From NCBI GenBank assembly GCA_964519365.1, contig CAZFHP010000048.1:1-11314 (forward strand): a DNA stretch of 11,314 nt, written 5' to 3'. The first letter of the stretch is position 1; every line of letters begins with the position of its first letter. Both the position numbers and the translations under genes were made by a program. The notes below the pieces were generated by a model. That model worked only from the letters and a program-made list of their open reading frames with translations, was not told where the DNA came from and made no database searches. Positions 1-7,363 of the stretch are shown in pieces. This DNA is from CAZFHP01 sp964519365. GTDB taxonomy: Bacteria > Babelota > Babeliae > Babelales > RVW-14.

Positions 1-83
1 TTTTTAGCTTGTGGGACTCTTGGGCTCGCGAAATAGACATCGACATTGAAGAAGGGTTTCTCGAGCTTGAAAATAAACTTTAA
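1..83 (+). CDS. C-terminal end of a small protein of the tandem paralogue family (5' end outside window)
   Basis: Only the last 26 codons and a TAA stop are present; the frame starts at position 3. The protein tail ends in REIDIDIEEGFLELENKL. It matches the tail of the next gene (REIDVDIEEGFLELENKF) almost residue for residue. At DNA level, positions 26-83 match 602-659 with only three differences by my count, so these are recent tandem copies. Upstream of position 26 the two diverge more, although FxxW and the CR/NR position still align. The function is unknown; I recognise no domain in the visible part. The gene lies 39 bp ahead of the next copy on the same strand, so co-transcription is likely. 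Confidence 0.75.
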   Translation, partial: FSLWDSWAREIDIDIEEGFLELENKL

Positions 84-122
84 ATTTAGTACGGTGAAAT
101 AAAAAAACACCCAGGAATTATA

Positions 123-659
123 ATGAAAATGATGTCTTTTGGAGAAGGCTGGTTTTTAACAATTGAAAGCATCATTAAAAGAAAGTTTAAAATAAAAAAT
201 CCAATCTTCATTGTTGACAAACAAAAATGGGATCGCAATAAAATAATTCATTGGGCAGAACATATCATAGAAGAGGAGCGATGGATAAAATACAAACACC
301 TTTCAGAGGATATATTCGAACTCAAAGATTTTTCTATAGATCCTTCCAATGAAATTTGTGAAAAAATGGCAACAGAATTCATTAACAGTACCAAACTATA
401 CACACAAAAAAACTACCAAACCAAAACTTTTTTTATGAAAATCGGTCGTACAATTTATTCAGAAAAAGAATCTTTTCATGAAATTATCAAATTACTTAGA
501 GAGGGGCGATCTGACATAGACATGGCTTCAAACTTCGAACCAATTAAAGACCCAAAACCAAGTAGCAATCGAATCATTTTCGAATACTGGGGTTGTTGTA
601 ATCGCGAAATAGACGTCGACATTGAAGAAGGGTTTCTTGAGCTTGAAAATAAATTTTAA
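123..659 (+). CDS. Hypothetical protein, tandem paralogue family (copy 2)
   Basis: This is a 178-residue protein I do not recognise. There is no signal peptide or membrane segment, so it is probably cytoplasmic. It is rich in Lys, Glu, Ile and aromatic residues. The N-terminal half aligns with the next gene: a W near residue 10, a hydrophobic P-I-F-I-V-D strand (28-32), a WxKYK motif (54-58) and FELKxFS (65-71). The C-terminal half has a helix like HEIIKLLREGRSDID and the acidic tail DIEEGFLELENKF shared with the partial copy upstream. I chose ATG 123 because AGGA (113-116) sits six bases before it; ATG 129 and ATG 132 just downstream are alternatives. It lies between two related genes, which indicates local gene amplification. 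Function unknown. Confidence 0.8.
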   Translation: MKMMSFGEGWFLTIESIIKRKFKIKNPIFIVDKQKWDRNKIIHWAEHIIEEERWIKYKHLSEDIFELKDFSIDPSNEICEKMATEFINSTKLYTQKNYQTKTFFMKIGRTIYSEKESFHEIIKLLREGRSDIDMASNFEPIKDPKPSSNRIIFEYWGCCNREIDVDIEEGFLELENKF

Positions 660-682
660 TTTAAATAAGGAAAAAGAAAAAT

Positions 683-1237
683 ATGAACATTCATAACACA
701 TGGCTGCAAGCAATTAAAGGTGACATTCAAAATAAATATCATGTTGATCAGCCAGTACTAACTGTTGATGACGAAATTCTTGAGAAACAAAAAATTGATG
801 ATTGGCTAAAAAAAGTCGTCCTGCCACCATATTGGTGGTTAAAGTACAAAAAGACAGGACCTGAAACTTTTGAACTCAAACCGTTTTCTCCGTTTCCTGA
901 TGATGCTATTGTTATGAAACTCATTAATGATTTTCTCAATTCACTTAATTTTCACGATTTTACACCATTTTTTACCGTTAATAAATTTGTTGAATTTATA
1001 AATGAAGACGAACTTATAGACATAAAAGATGTTCCTGGGACAACGCTTTATACACTCAAAGAAATAAAAAACGAACTTCGCTTTCTGTTTCGCAAAGGCT
1101 ACTCAAAAATCACACTTACTCAAAAACCTGAAGTAAACGATAAAAACCAAGAAGTCACGCATTCTCTGCATGTTGGGGAAAATTCTTTAGAAAATATGGC
1201 CCAAACAAAATACTTACAACTCGAATATTTTGAATAA
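683..1237 (+). CDS. Hypothetical protein, tandem paralogue family (copy 3, divergent)
   Basis: This is a 184-residue protein, unrecognised, starting 23 bp after the previous gene, with AAGGA (667-671) as a likely ribosome-binding site. Read by eye, it is a diverged paralogue of copy 2. Shared positions include TW near residue 6, a P-V-L-T-V-D strand (24-29), KI-x-x-W (37-41), WxKYK (52-56), FELKxFS (63-69), and a later helix ELRFLFRKGYSKI matching LLREGRSDI of copy 2. Copy 3 has an insertion before that helix. It stops at LEYFE, where copy 2 continues after FEYW for about 25 more residues, so it lacks the acidic tail shared by the other copies. No signal peptide or transmembrane helix. Function unknown; it is the last gene of the cluster before a convergent kinase gene. 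Confidence 0.8.
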   Translation: MNIHNTWLQAIKGDIQNKYHVDQPVLTVDDEILEKQKIDDWLKKVVLPPYWWLKYKKTGPETFELKPFSPFPDDAIVMKLINDFLNSLNFHDFTPFFTVNKFVEFINEDELIDIKDVPGTTLYTLKEIKNELRFLFRKGYSKITLTQKPEVNDKNQEVTHSLHVGENSLENMAQTKYLQLEYFE

Positions 1238-1239
1238 AC

Positions 1240-1264
1240 TTTCGTGTACCAAACTCTTACGAAA
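1240..1264. terminator. Possible weak hairpin between convergent genes
   Basis: The 46-base gap between convergent stop codons contains TTTCGT (1240-1245) and ACGAAA (1259-1264), a 6-bp stem with a 13-base loop. No long T-run follows on either strand; on the minus side only GTTTATT follows. It could be a weak bidirectional terminator or chance. Confidence 0.2.
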
Positions 1265-1283
1265 CAATTTCAAAACAATGCTT

Positions 1284-3491
1284 TTACAAGGGCAAGCGAA
1301 TTTGAAACGTCGCACCTTTTTTGCTTGAAACCAATTTTATGCTCCCCCCAAGTTGCGTAACAATATCATGTACTATTGCTAATCCAAGGCCCATATTTTT
1401 CTTATTGCTTGAAACATACGGTAAAAAGAGCTTGTCTTTAACAGACTGTTCTATCCCGGGCCCACTATCAGCAATAAGAATTTCAAAAGTATCTTGTGAT
1501 GCGATTATCTTCGTCTTGATCGTAATATACTTTTCGATAATATTATTCTTCTTATCAAGCAACGCACGAATACTATTATCGAGAATATTAATCAAAACCT
1601 GCTTGATCTTTTTCTTGTCTGTTTTTATTAAAGCACTCGATGTATCTAACGACAACGAAAACGTAACAGTAGGATAACTTAACTCATACATCCGGACAAT
1701 TTCGTTAATCACAATATTAACATCAACCTGTTCTATGCTTAAAGAAGGCATTGAAGCAAATGCTGAAAAATGCGCCGCTAAATCTTTGATTATTTTTACC
1801 TGATTTAAAATAGTATTGGTACAGTCAATAAACGTTGCTTCTGTCTTAAGCGTATCTTTATACTTGCGCTGTAATCTTTGCGTTGCAAGCTGTATGGGCG
1901 TTAATGGATTTTTAATTTCATGTGCCATCTGCTTTGCTGCTTCCTGCCATGTTTTAATTTTATTGATCTTAACGATATCAGTCAGATCTTCTAGAACAAC
2001 CAAAAGCCCACGTTCAAAACGATTGAGCGACTTTTGTGTTCGAACAACAGTCATATGAACCATTAAAATACGGGGCTCTGAATCAAACCGAAACGTTATT
2101 TCCCGTGAAATATTCTCTTTTTTTGACCGTATAAGTTCTCGCACAAGCTGCAAAAAATTATCTGTTACCTGGCTCCCGAAGAAACCTACTTTTTTATTTT
2201 TAAACCTGCTTAACCCTAAATAATGCGCAACAAGTTCTTTTGCCGCACGATTAAACGTCACAATACGACCAAATTTATTCACAAAAAATACTGATGCTTT
2301 AATGTTTTCCAAAATCGCCAACATGTCTTGATTTTTTCTTTCAAGCTCAGTATGCGCTTGCTTCAGCGCCTTGGTCATCGCATTAAAACCCTGTGCTAAC
2401 GTTTGCAGGTCACTCTTGGAATCATACTCTAAATGTACATCCAAATGCCCTTTTCTAATTCTTTCAGTTGCCCCTAAAAGAGCCTGTATGGGCGTCGCAA
2501 GCCCCCGAGCAAGATAAAAAGCACACCAAATCGAAAGAAATAGAATAAGCAACGTCACAAGAGCAAACGTACTGAAATAAATAAAATAGATAGGATTACG
2601 CATAGACTTAAGCTGCGCATAATCGTCTTGAGAATTCTGAATCTCTATCAGTGGCCCCCGAATACTCTCAGGATAACGATGAACCAAAACGACAAAAATA
2701 TCTTCGATCTTATGCACCCAGTAAAGCGACCCATAAAAATCAAACAATAAGTCTTTTGATTTTTTATTTCTAAAATTTTGAGCAATATGCGCAACAAATT
2801 TCTTTTTCAAGCTTTTTATCGAACGATCGTTCACTGTACGATAAGAACGCCACACTGCGGCTTCTTTCTTTAAGTTTGCATACAAAGCGCTTTTGTCCCA
2901 TAAATAAAGTGTATAATCTTGTAACTGACAATCGTGCGCAATAACAGCATTCTTGTCTTTCTTGAGCAACGCTCTAAAATCATGCGCAGTGAGCATACGC
3001 TCTGCAAACAAAGCAAGACGTGCACGATCATGCTTTGTTTGTGTTTCATGAATAGCAAGAGCGCTACTTAACCCCTTACCTATACGCACATGAAACCAGT
3101 CGTCAATACTTGTTGTGATAAATTTTCCAGCTGTAAAAAAAACAAAAAACGACGGTAGAACAGAGAAAACAGTAAACGCAAACAACAAATTTCGTTTAAA
3201 AACCGTCCCGGGGAGTTCTTTGCGCCGCTCAAAAAAGAGCTTAATGCTCTGCCGAATAATCATGTATAACAGGACAACAATAACGATAACGTGAATATTG
3301 ATCAGAAGAAACAAAAAGACTCTATTGATCCCCGCACCAATCATATGCTGTTTTCGTTGCAAAAACAGTTCAAGCCAAATAGTCACAAAAAGGGCAAGGA
3401 GGCTGGCGATAACAATAACTATGCGTTTTCGAATGCGATGCGAATATAAGTTCATAATGTACAAAGTAAACAAAACAAAACCGTTAAGCAA
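1284..3491 (-). CDS. NtrY-like membrane sensor histidine kinase
   Basis: This is a two-component sensor kinase that should autophosphorylate on His and pass phosphate to a response regulator. Helices lie at about residues 21-43, 57-79 and 100-120, then comes an extracytoplasmic domain (~125-298), a fourth helix (~299-325), HAMP (~326-380), PAS (~388-500), HisKA and HATPase. The H-box is QMAHEIKNPLTPIQLA with phospho-acceptor His524; the N-box has Asn635 and Asn639; G1 is DSGPGI (675-680); PYVSSNKK and GLGLAI (701-706) follow. Three N-terminal helices plus HAMP-PAS and the HEIKNPLTPIQ box are typical of NtrY. The 735-residue reading starts at TTG (3491); ATG at 3455 (residue 13) gives 723 residues and is equally plausible, since neither has a strong Shine-Dalgarno. 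No NtrX-type regulator is visible, so the partner and signal are unknown. All core catalytic residues are present. Confidence 0.9.
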   Translation of the reverse strand: MLNGFVLFTLYIMNLYSHRIRKRIVIVIASLLALFVTIWLELFLQRKQHMIGAGINRVFLFLLINIHVIVIVVLLYMIIRQSIKLFFERRKELPGTVFKRNLLFAFTVFSVLPSFFVFFTAGKFITTSIDDWFHVRIGKGLSSALAIHETQTKHDRARLALFAERMLTAHDFRALLKKDKNAVIAHDCQLQDYTLYLWDKSALYANLKKEAAVWRSYRTVNDRSIKSLKKKFVAHIAQNFRNKKSKDLLFDFYGSLYWVHKIEDIFVVLVHRYPESIRGPLIEIQNSQDDYAQLKSMRNPIYFIYFSTFALVTLLILFLSIWCAFYLARGLATPIQALLGATERIRKGHLDVHLEYDSKSDLQTLAQGFNAMTKALKQAHTELERKNQDMLAILENIKASVFFVNKFGRIVTFNRAAKELVAHYLGLSRFKNKKVGFFGSQVTDNFLQLVRELIRSKKENISREITFRFDSEPRILMVHMTVVRTQKSLNRFERGLLVVLEDLTDIVKINKIKTWQEAAKQMAHEIKNPLTPIQLATQRLQRKYKDTLKTEATFIDCTNTILNQVKIIKDLAAHFSAFASMPSLSIEQVDVNIVINEIVRMYELSYPTVTFSLSLDTSSALIKTDKKKIKQVLINILDNSIRALLDKKNNIIEKYITIKTKIIASQDTFEILIADSGPGIEQSVKDKLFLPYVSSNKKNMGLGLAIVHDIVTQLGGSIKLVSSKKGATFQIRLPL

Positions 3492-3522
3492 GCAAAAGCC
3501 AAGAACCTTTATTTAACAATCT

Positions 3523-3657
3523 TTAAGTCCAAAGAATACACAGCACTTGATCGACCTTCGCCGCCGCTGCGGGCGTATTAACAAAACATTCACGCCATCC
3601 AATTTGTTTTTCAATCCAATTAAATTTCTCAATAGAAAAATAAATACGCACTCGCAT
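3523..3657 (-). CDS. Possible small ORF, 44 residues, upstream of the kinase gene
   Basis: On the minus strand, ATG (3657-3655) opens a 44-codon frame ending in TAA (3525-3523). It reads MRVRIYFSIEKFNWIEKQIG then WRECFV, a PAAAAKVDQVL stretch and CILWT. It accounts for the unusually GC-rich patch at 3552-3574, whose codons (ACG CCC GCA GCG GCG GCG AAG GTC) end in G or C unlike neighbouring genes. It would be 31-67 bp ahead of the kinase start, on the same strand. There is no good Shine-Dalgarno, and I recognise no family. The plus strand is also open here, so coding is uncertain. It could be a short leader peptide, a decayed gene end, or chance. Confidence 0.25.
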   Translation of the reverse strand: MRVRIYFSIEKFNWIEKQIGWRECFVNTPAAAAKVDQVLCILWT

Positions 3658-3661
3658 TATT

Positions 3662-3673
3662 ATCTCGCGAGAT
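3662..3673. promoter_or_regulatory. 12-bp perfect palindrome, candidate operator
   Basis: ATCTCGCGAGAT is a perfect inverted repeat in otherwise A/T-only surroundings, within the divergent region. It lies about 50 bp upstream of a plus-strand -10-like box (3723-3728) and five bases before the minus-strand small ORF. Its position suits a dimeric regulator site serving either direction. No regulator is identified; this is inference. Confidence 0.3.
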
Positions 3674-3722
3674 TAAAAATAAATTTTTATTGCCAGAATA
3701 ATATTTTATTGCTATCATGTAC

Positions 3723-3728
3723 TATAAT
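3723..3728 (+). promoter_or_regulatory. Candidate -10 box (TATAAT) for the two exported-protein genes
   Basis: A consensus TATAAT lies 94 bp before the ATG at 3823. I find no convincing -35 at 16-18 bp spacing; two 9-base direct repeats TTTTATTGC (3685-3693, 3704-3712) occupy the upstream region instead and might bind an activator. Predicted transcription would begin near 3735 and give a leader of about 90 bases. Confidence 0.4.
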
Positions 3729-3767
3729 CTAAAAATCACAGGGGTGTTTTATAATTTAGGGCTTCTT

Positions 3768-3794
3768 GTATACATGTTTAGGACACACGTATAC
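3768..3794 (+). promoter_or_regulatory. Leader hairpin with paired GTATAC palindromes
   Basis: GTATAC occurs at 3768-3773 and 3789-3794, exactly 21 bp apart. As RNA the two copies pair, and after one A-C mismatch the stem continues with TGT/ACA, closing a seven-base loop TTAGGAC. As DNA, two palindromic half sites two helical turns apart would also suit a regulator. The element lies between the putative -10 and the GGAGG ribosome-binding site (3807-3811). Confidence 0.35.
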
Positions 3795-3822
3795 GGGATA
3801 TTTTTTGGAGGGGTTGTTCGTT

Positions 3823-5631
3823 ATGAATAAACTCGTAAAATTTATTTCTACCAGTATTTTCTTGGGTGTTTTCGTTTTCTCTCAATCTGCTTTTTCAAAC
3901 GTAACTGTTCTGTCTCGAGCGCAAGAACCGATTGCTCAAGGCTATGGGTATCTGGCAAACAAAGCCTCAACCGTGTATAATGCAACAAATCCTGTAATGC
4001 GCTTTTTGCAAACCATGCTTGCAGACATCAAAGATCTTGATTACCAAACGGCTGAAAAAGTTTCGATCCCGTTAACAAACAATCAAATCTTAGTTTTCTC
4101 ATGGGGCTTTGGTGGTTCTGGCGACCCGTTTGCACCGTTACCAGAAATTATACCATCGCTTACAACACATACGAGTTCTGTAAGCAGCAATGGCACACCA
4201 ACTGGACACAAACACTTTGATCCAACAGAGTTCGGTCAAATTTTAATCCAAAACGAACTTGCAAAAAAAGCAAAGGGCATCACCTTTGTCAAAAACTTAT
4301 TGTCGCAAAAGTTAACACCTATTTCGCTATTTGTTCTTAAGCTTGCAATACTCTTGAAAGATGTCGCCTATGGGAATATAACAGACATGGCTGTTATTCA
4401 AAACGAAATCACACGCCTTGTTTTACGATTGAGCTTGGTCCCAAGCATGCAACTGTTAGATACAAACAAAGCACTTTCGTCATACTTCCCTCAAGAACTC
4501 ATAAAAATCATGAATTCTTTCTCTCCTGAGATTACACAGATTATCGACAAAATCTGGCATGCATTACTTAATGACGAGCAGATAGCAATCCCAGAAGAAC
4601 CTCAAGCACTAACGCACACTCAAACAATTACGTATCTTGTTACAACACTTGTTCAAGCGTACAAACAATACGCTCGCGTACAACAACAAAAGCCTCAACT
4701 AGAACAAGAAGTATGCGCTCAACACCATAAAGCGCTTACCCATTTTTTACAAAGTGACGCAGGAAAAGCATCAGAAGAAAGACTCAAATCAGCGTTATCA
4801 AAAGCAGAAAATCATACACAAGAAGATCCTGTAGATAGTGATACAGGCACAAACACAGGAATAAACACAGAAGAAATGGACGAACTTAACGCAGCATTAA
4901 GACGTTTAAGCATTAAAGAACATCACGGATATGTCGTCCCAGAAAGTTTACGAGCTGGAGTCCATGATTTACAACAAAAAATACAAAGTACACAAAGTAA
5001 CCAACAAAAACTAAGCTTCGAACAAAGAATTGCAAAACAAGAAGATATCGCACAAGCCTACGAAAATGAGGCAACTATACTCAAACAAGAACTCAAACAA
5101 AAATTAGACAGCAAAACATCAACCGTAGAAAAGCTCAACTTTTCTTTTGAAAAAGAAGGATACGAAGCACGCATAGCAGAACTCACTCAAACAGCAAAAA
5201 CAATACGCGAAGAAAGCGCACAAGCGCAAGAGCTTTACGATATTCGCCAAGCTTTAGCCTCTGGCGACGTTACAACAATAACACCAAACGAACGTAACCG
5301 AATAGATACTCTTGAACTGCGCGTTGGCTATCTTTTAGACGATAATCAAACGACAGGAAGCATACTCTCTATGGTTACAAGAAGCACACACGCACGCCAA
5401 CTTTTAATAGATTTAAATAGTGATGACGAAGCATACAAAACAATAAGAAAACAGCTTTTTGATGCGTTTAGATTTATTGTTCAAAACTCTACGCATATTC
5501 AAGAGAATTATTCGGTATATGACTATCTTATTGCATCATGCGCACCAGAGATAGCGCCGATATTTGATCCCGCAACGCAACAAGTAGCGCCTACACCTAT
5601 TGCTCCTACACCTATTGCGATTGAAGCGTAA
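3823..5631 (+). CDS. Hypothetical exported protein with coiled coil and PTPIA-repeat C-terminus
   Basis: This is a 602-residue protein I do not recognise. I start it at ATG 3823 because GGAGGGG (3807-3813) precedes it and the product then begins with a clear signal peptide: MNKLVKF, a hydrophobic stretch to about residue 22, and SAFS-N as a likely signal peptidase I site near residue 25. The frame extends upstream to a TTG at 3766, but that would bury the signal peptide. The N-terminal half (25-320) is mixed, with a Gly-rich SWGFGGSGDPF segment (~93-103). A polar linker with DTGTNTGINTEE follows (~340-351), then a Gln/Lys/Glu-rich probable coiled coil (~380-475) and a helical region. The C-terminus is PTPIAPTPIAIEA. 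It is probably periplasmic or secreted. The next gene, 50 bp downstream, also encodes an exported protein. Function unknown. Confidence 0.8.
   Translation: MNKLVKFISTSIFLGVFVFSQSAFSNVTVLSRAQEPIAQGYGYLANKASTVYNATNPVMRFLQTMLADIKDLDYQTAEKVSIPLTNNQILVFSWGFGGSGDPFAPLPEIIPSLTTHTSSVSSNGTPTGHKHFDPTEFGQILIQNELAKKAKGITFVKNLLSQKLTPISLFVLKLAILLKDVAYGNITDMAVIQNEITRLVLRLSLVPSMQLLDTNKALSSYFPQELIKIMNSFSPEITQIIDKIWHALLNDEQIAIPEEPQALTHTQTITYLVTTLVQAYKQYARVQQQKPQLEQEVCAQHHKALTHFLQSDAGKASEERLKSALSKAENHTQEDPVDSDTGTNTGINTEEMDELNAALRRLSIKEHHGYVVPESLRAGVHDLQQKIQSTQSNQQKLSFEQRIAKQEDIAQAYENEATILKQELKQKLDSKTSTVEKLNFSFEKEGYEARIAELTQTAKTIREESAQAQELYDIRQALASGDVTTITPNERNRIDTLELRVGYLLDDNQTTGSILSMVTRSTHARQLLIDLNSDDEAYKTIRKQLFDAFRFIVQNSTHIQENYSVYDYLIASCAPEIAPIFDPATQQVAPTPIAPTPIAIEA
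5590..5619 (+). repeat. Two 15-bp tandem units encoding PTPIA
   Basis: The unit CCTACACCTATTGCT (5590-5604) is repeated at 5605-5619 with one base changed at the end. It gives the C-terminal protein repeat PTPIA-PTPIA and lies ten bases before the stop codon, so copy-number changes would only alter the tail length. Confidence 0.8.
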
Positions 5632-5681
5632 TTAACAATCACAGATACATGTTTTATTTTATCTGGGGGAATAAAGAAATT

Positions 5682-7220
5682 ATGAGAGCACATAAATACT
5701 TTTATGTTCTGTTTTTTCCTGTCTTGCTGTACACAGCATCGCCATCGCGTTTGCTCTGCACCGTTAAACCCGAAATACAAAAAGAAACAGGCGCAACAGA
5801 AACAACATACGAACTTACTACAAGTAAACCAACAAATACTACACAAGATTTTCTCAGTACAATTAACACACTTGAAGCAAAACTCGATTTTTTACGCGTC
5901 ATTTTTCCTGGCAAAACACTTGATACTGCAAGTATAATAACCTACGATACTAGTATCTCAAGACTCAAAACACACTATATCGTATCGCTCGGACAACAGT
6001 ACAAAAAAGATAAAACAATAACGCCAAGCATGCAAGCGCAAATAACGCTCTTGAAAGAGTTTATTGCACTGCTCAAGCGCGTTACGCTTAAAATAGAAAT
6101 CTTAAAAATCGCAACACAAGACGTATATCATCTTACAAAACGTGAATGCGAAAACATTCAATTTGAACTCTTCACGTTTTTATATGCACGACTTGAAGAT
6201 TATTGGGTTACAGGCAAGAAACCATGCACCATTGGGAATTATTACATAGCAGCACAGGTTCTTGACCGTGCACCACAAGCGCTTCAAGAAAGCACTCTTC
6301 ATGCAATACTTCATCCATTCTCGCAATACCAACTTAAAACGTTTCTAGAACAAGACCTGTATGGCTCTTATCCTAACTTATGCGATACCTATCTTTTGGC
6401 CATGTTTAGCCCAGACAATACGTGTGCACAAGCGCTCGAACTTCTTGAAACACACAAAATAGAACTTCAAAGCTCAGGAAAAAATCCTACTCGTTTAAAA
6501 ATATTCACAGCATTTTATGACAATCTTACCAAAAGACAATACTCTTTTTATGAACAAGAAAAGGCCCAATCGTTTGACCCACTAAAAACAGTGCTTTACT
6601 TTAAGCATACGGCGATTTGTCATGATCAAGCATATGCTCAACTTATCGGCAGCAAGCAATTTCGTGTATACTTTGAGCGCTATGATACAATTGTTCGAGA
6701 ATACTTGTTCAACAGAAGTCTTGACCAACGCTTGCCACAAGTTATAGAACAACTCAAAAAATCAAATCTCCCATCAGACAAGCAAAAAAAGATTTTAGAA
6801 CAAACCGTCACTCAAGAATTACAAGATCTAATTTCTGACATGTATGCTTTGCACAAAGAACTTAAAAACCTATATGCTCATCATGAAAAGACTTTTGTGA
6901 AAAAGCTGATTGCCAACAAAAAAAACAAGTATTGCCCGCTTATTAACGACATGCTCGATGTTTTACAACTGATTGTTTGTAGCATAAAACAACTGAATAA
7001 TCCTACGCTGACCATGATCGTTACTGAGCTTTTTCCTGACAACAAAACATGGCTCGAAAATAAACAAAGCAGTGGCTTTCTTGATCTTGTACAAACAGTG
7101 TCACAAAATCCAATTGCTCAAAAGTTAGCGGTTCAAGCAATTCAAAAATTTGCACCGAAAATTTTTCCTGATGCGGCCTATGTGGGGCCCCGTTTGGGAT
7201 TACCTGCTCCTACGGCATAA
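5682..7220 (+). CDS. Hypothetical exported or membrane-anchored protein
   Basis: This is a 512-residue protein, unrecognised. ATG 5682 is preferred over the in-frame ATG 5649: TGGGGGA (5664-5670) lies 11 bases before it, the same spacing as in the upstream exported gene, and the product then starts MRAHKYFYVLFFPVLLYTAS, a plausible signal sequence. The Cys at residue 26 sits in SRLLC, a poor lipobox (Leu at -1), so I do not call a lipoprotein. After a Thr-rich segment (residues ~35-57) the protein looks mostly alpha-helical and fairly rich in Lys, Gln and Leu, with scattered Cys. It ends in GLPAPTA, reminiscent of the PTPIA tail upstream. It is probably co-transcribed with the preceding gene; the strong hairpin at 7309-7355 follows. 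Function unknown. Confidence 0.78.
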   Translation: MRAHKYFYVLFFPVLLYTASPSRLLCTVKPEIQKETGATETTYELTTSKPTNTTQDFLSTINTLEAKLDFLRVIFPGKTLDTASIITYDTSISRLKTHYIVSLGQQYKKDKTITPSMQAQITLLKEFIALLKRVTLKIEILKIATQDVYHLTKRECENIQFELFTFLYARLEDYWVTGKKPCTIGNYYIAAQVLDRAPQALQESTLHAILHPFSQYQLKTFLEQDLYGSYPNLCDTYLLAMFSPDNTCAQALELLETHKIELQSSGKNPTRLKIFTAFYDNLTKRQYSFYEQEKAQSFDPLKTVLYFKHTAICHDQAYAQLIGSKQFRVYFERYDTIVREYLFNRSLDQRLPQVIEQLKKSNLPSDKQKKILEQTVTQELQDLISDMYALHKELKNLYAHHEKTFVKKLIANKKNKYCPLINDMLDVLQLIVCSIKQLNNPTLTMIVTELFPDNKTWLENKQSSGFLDLVQTVSQNPIAQKLAVQAIQKFAPKIFPDAAYVGPRLGLPAPTA

Positions 7221-7308
7221 GATCAAAGAGAGTAGCCATAAAAACATATAAAAAAAACAATAGTCGCCCTTTTTGATTTCTCAGTAGCAGATTATCGCAA
7301 GAAAGAGT

Positions 7309-7362
7309 ATCCTGTAGTTTGTAAAATAAAAAACATCGTTTACAAACTACAGGATCTTTTTT
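7309..7362 (+). terminator. Perfect 17-bp hairpin plus T6; also overlaps the mraY ribosome-binding site
   Basis: The left arm 7309-7325 and right arm 7339-7355 are perfectly complementary (17 bp) around a 13-base loop, followed by C and six T. This is the form of an intrinsic terminator for the two exported-protein genes. However, the mraY GTG start is at 7364, and the only Shine-Dalgarno-like sequence, AGGA (7351-7354), is inside the right arm, paired with TCCT (7310-7313). A simple terminator here would cut off mraY, so the element may instead be an attenuator or a translational switch. Confidence 0.75.
7351..7354 (+). promoter_or_regulatory. Sequestered Shine-Dalgarno (AGGA) of mraY
   Basis: AGGA lies nine bases before the GTG start, a normal spacing, and is the only candidate near it. 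It is part of the 3' arm of the 17-bp stem and would be inaccessible when that stem is folded. Confidence 0.5.
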
Positions 7363-7363
7363 C

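Noticed and set aside
3547..3732. 61-codon plus-strand frame in the divergent intergenic region
   Set aside because: It has a poor start context and low-complexity AT-rich content, and it overlaps the palindrome and the -10 box. The minus-strand frame explains the GC-rich patch at least as well, and neither is certain.
3766..3822. TTG-initiated extension of the 602-residue exported protein
   Set aside because: It would place 19 residues before a clear signal peptide and ignore the GGAGG site located before ATG 3823; the segment also contains the leader hairpin.
5649..5681. ATG 5649 as start of the 512-residue protein
   Set aside because: There is no ribosome-binding site before it, and the G-rich site lies inside this extension, correctly placed for ATG 5682.
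5682..5762. Lipoprotein signal at Cys26 of the 512-residue protein
   Set aside because: The sequence before Cys is SRLLC with Leu at -1; a lipobox needs a small residue there.
7222..7277. ATCAAA/TTTGAT long-range pairing after the second exported-protein gene
   Set aside because: It has only six A/T-rich base pairs across a 44-base loop; the 17-bp hairpin immediately downstream is far stronger.
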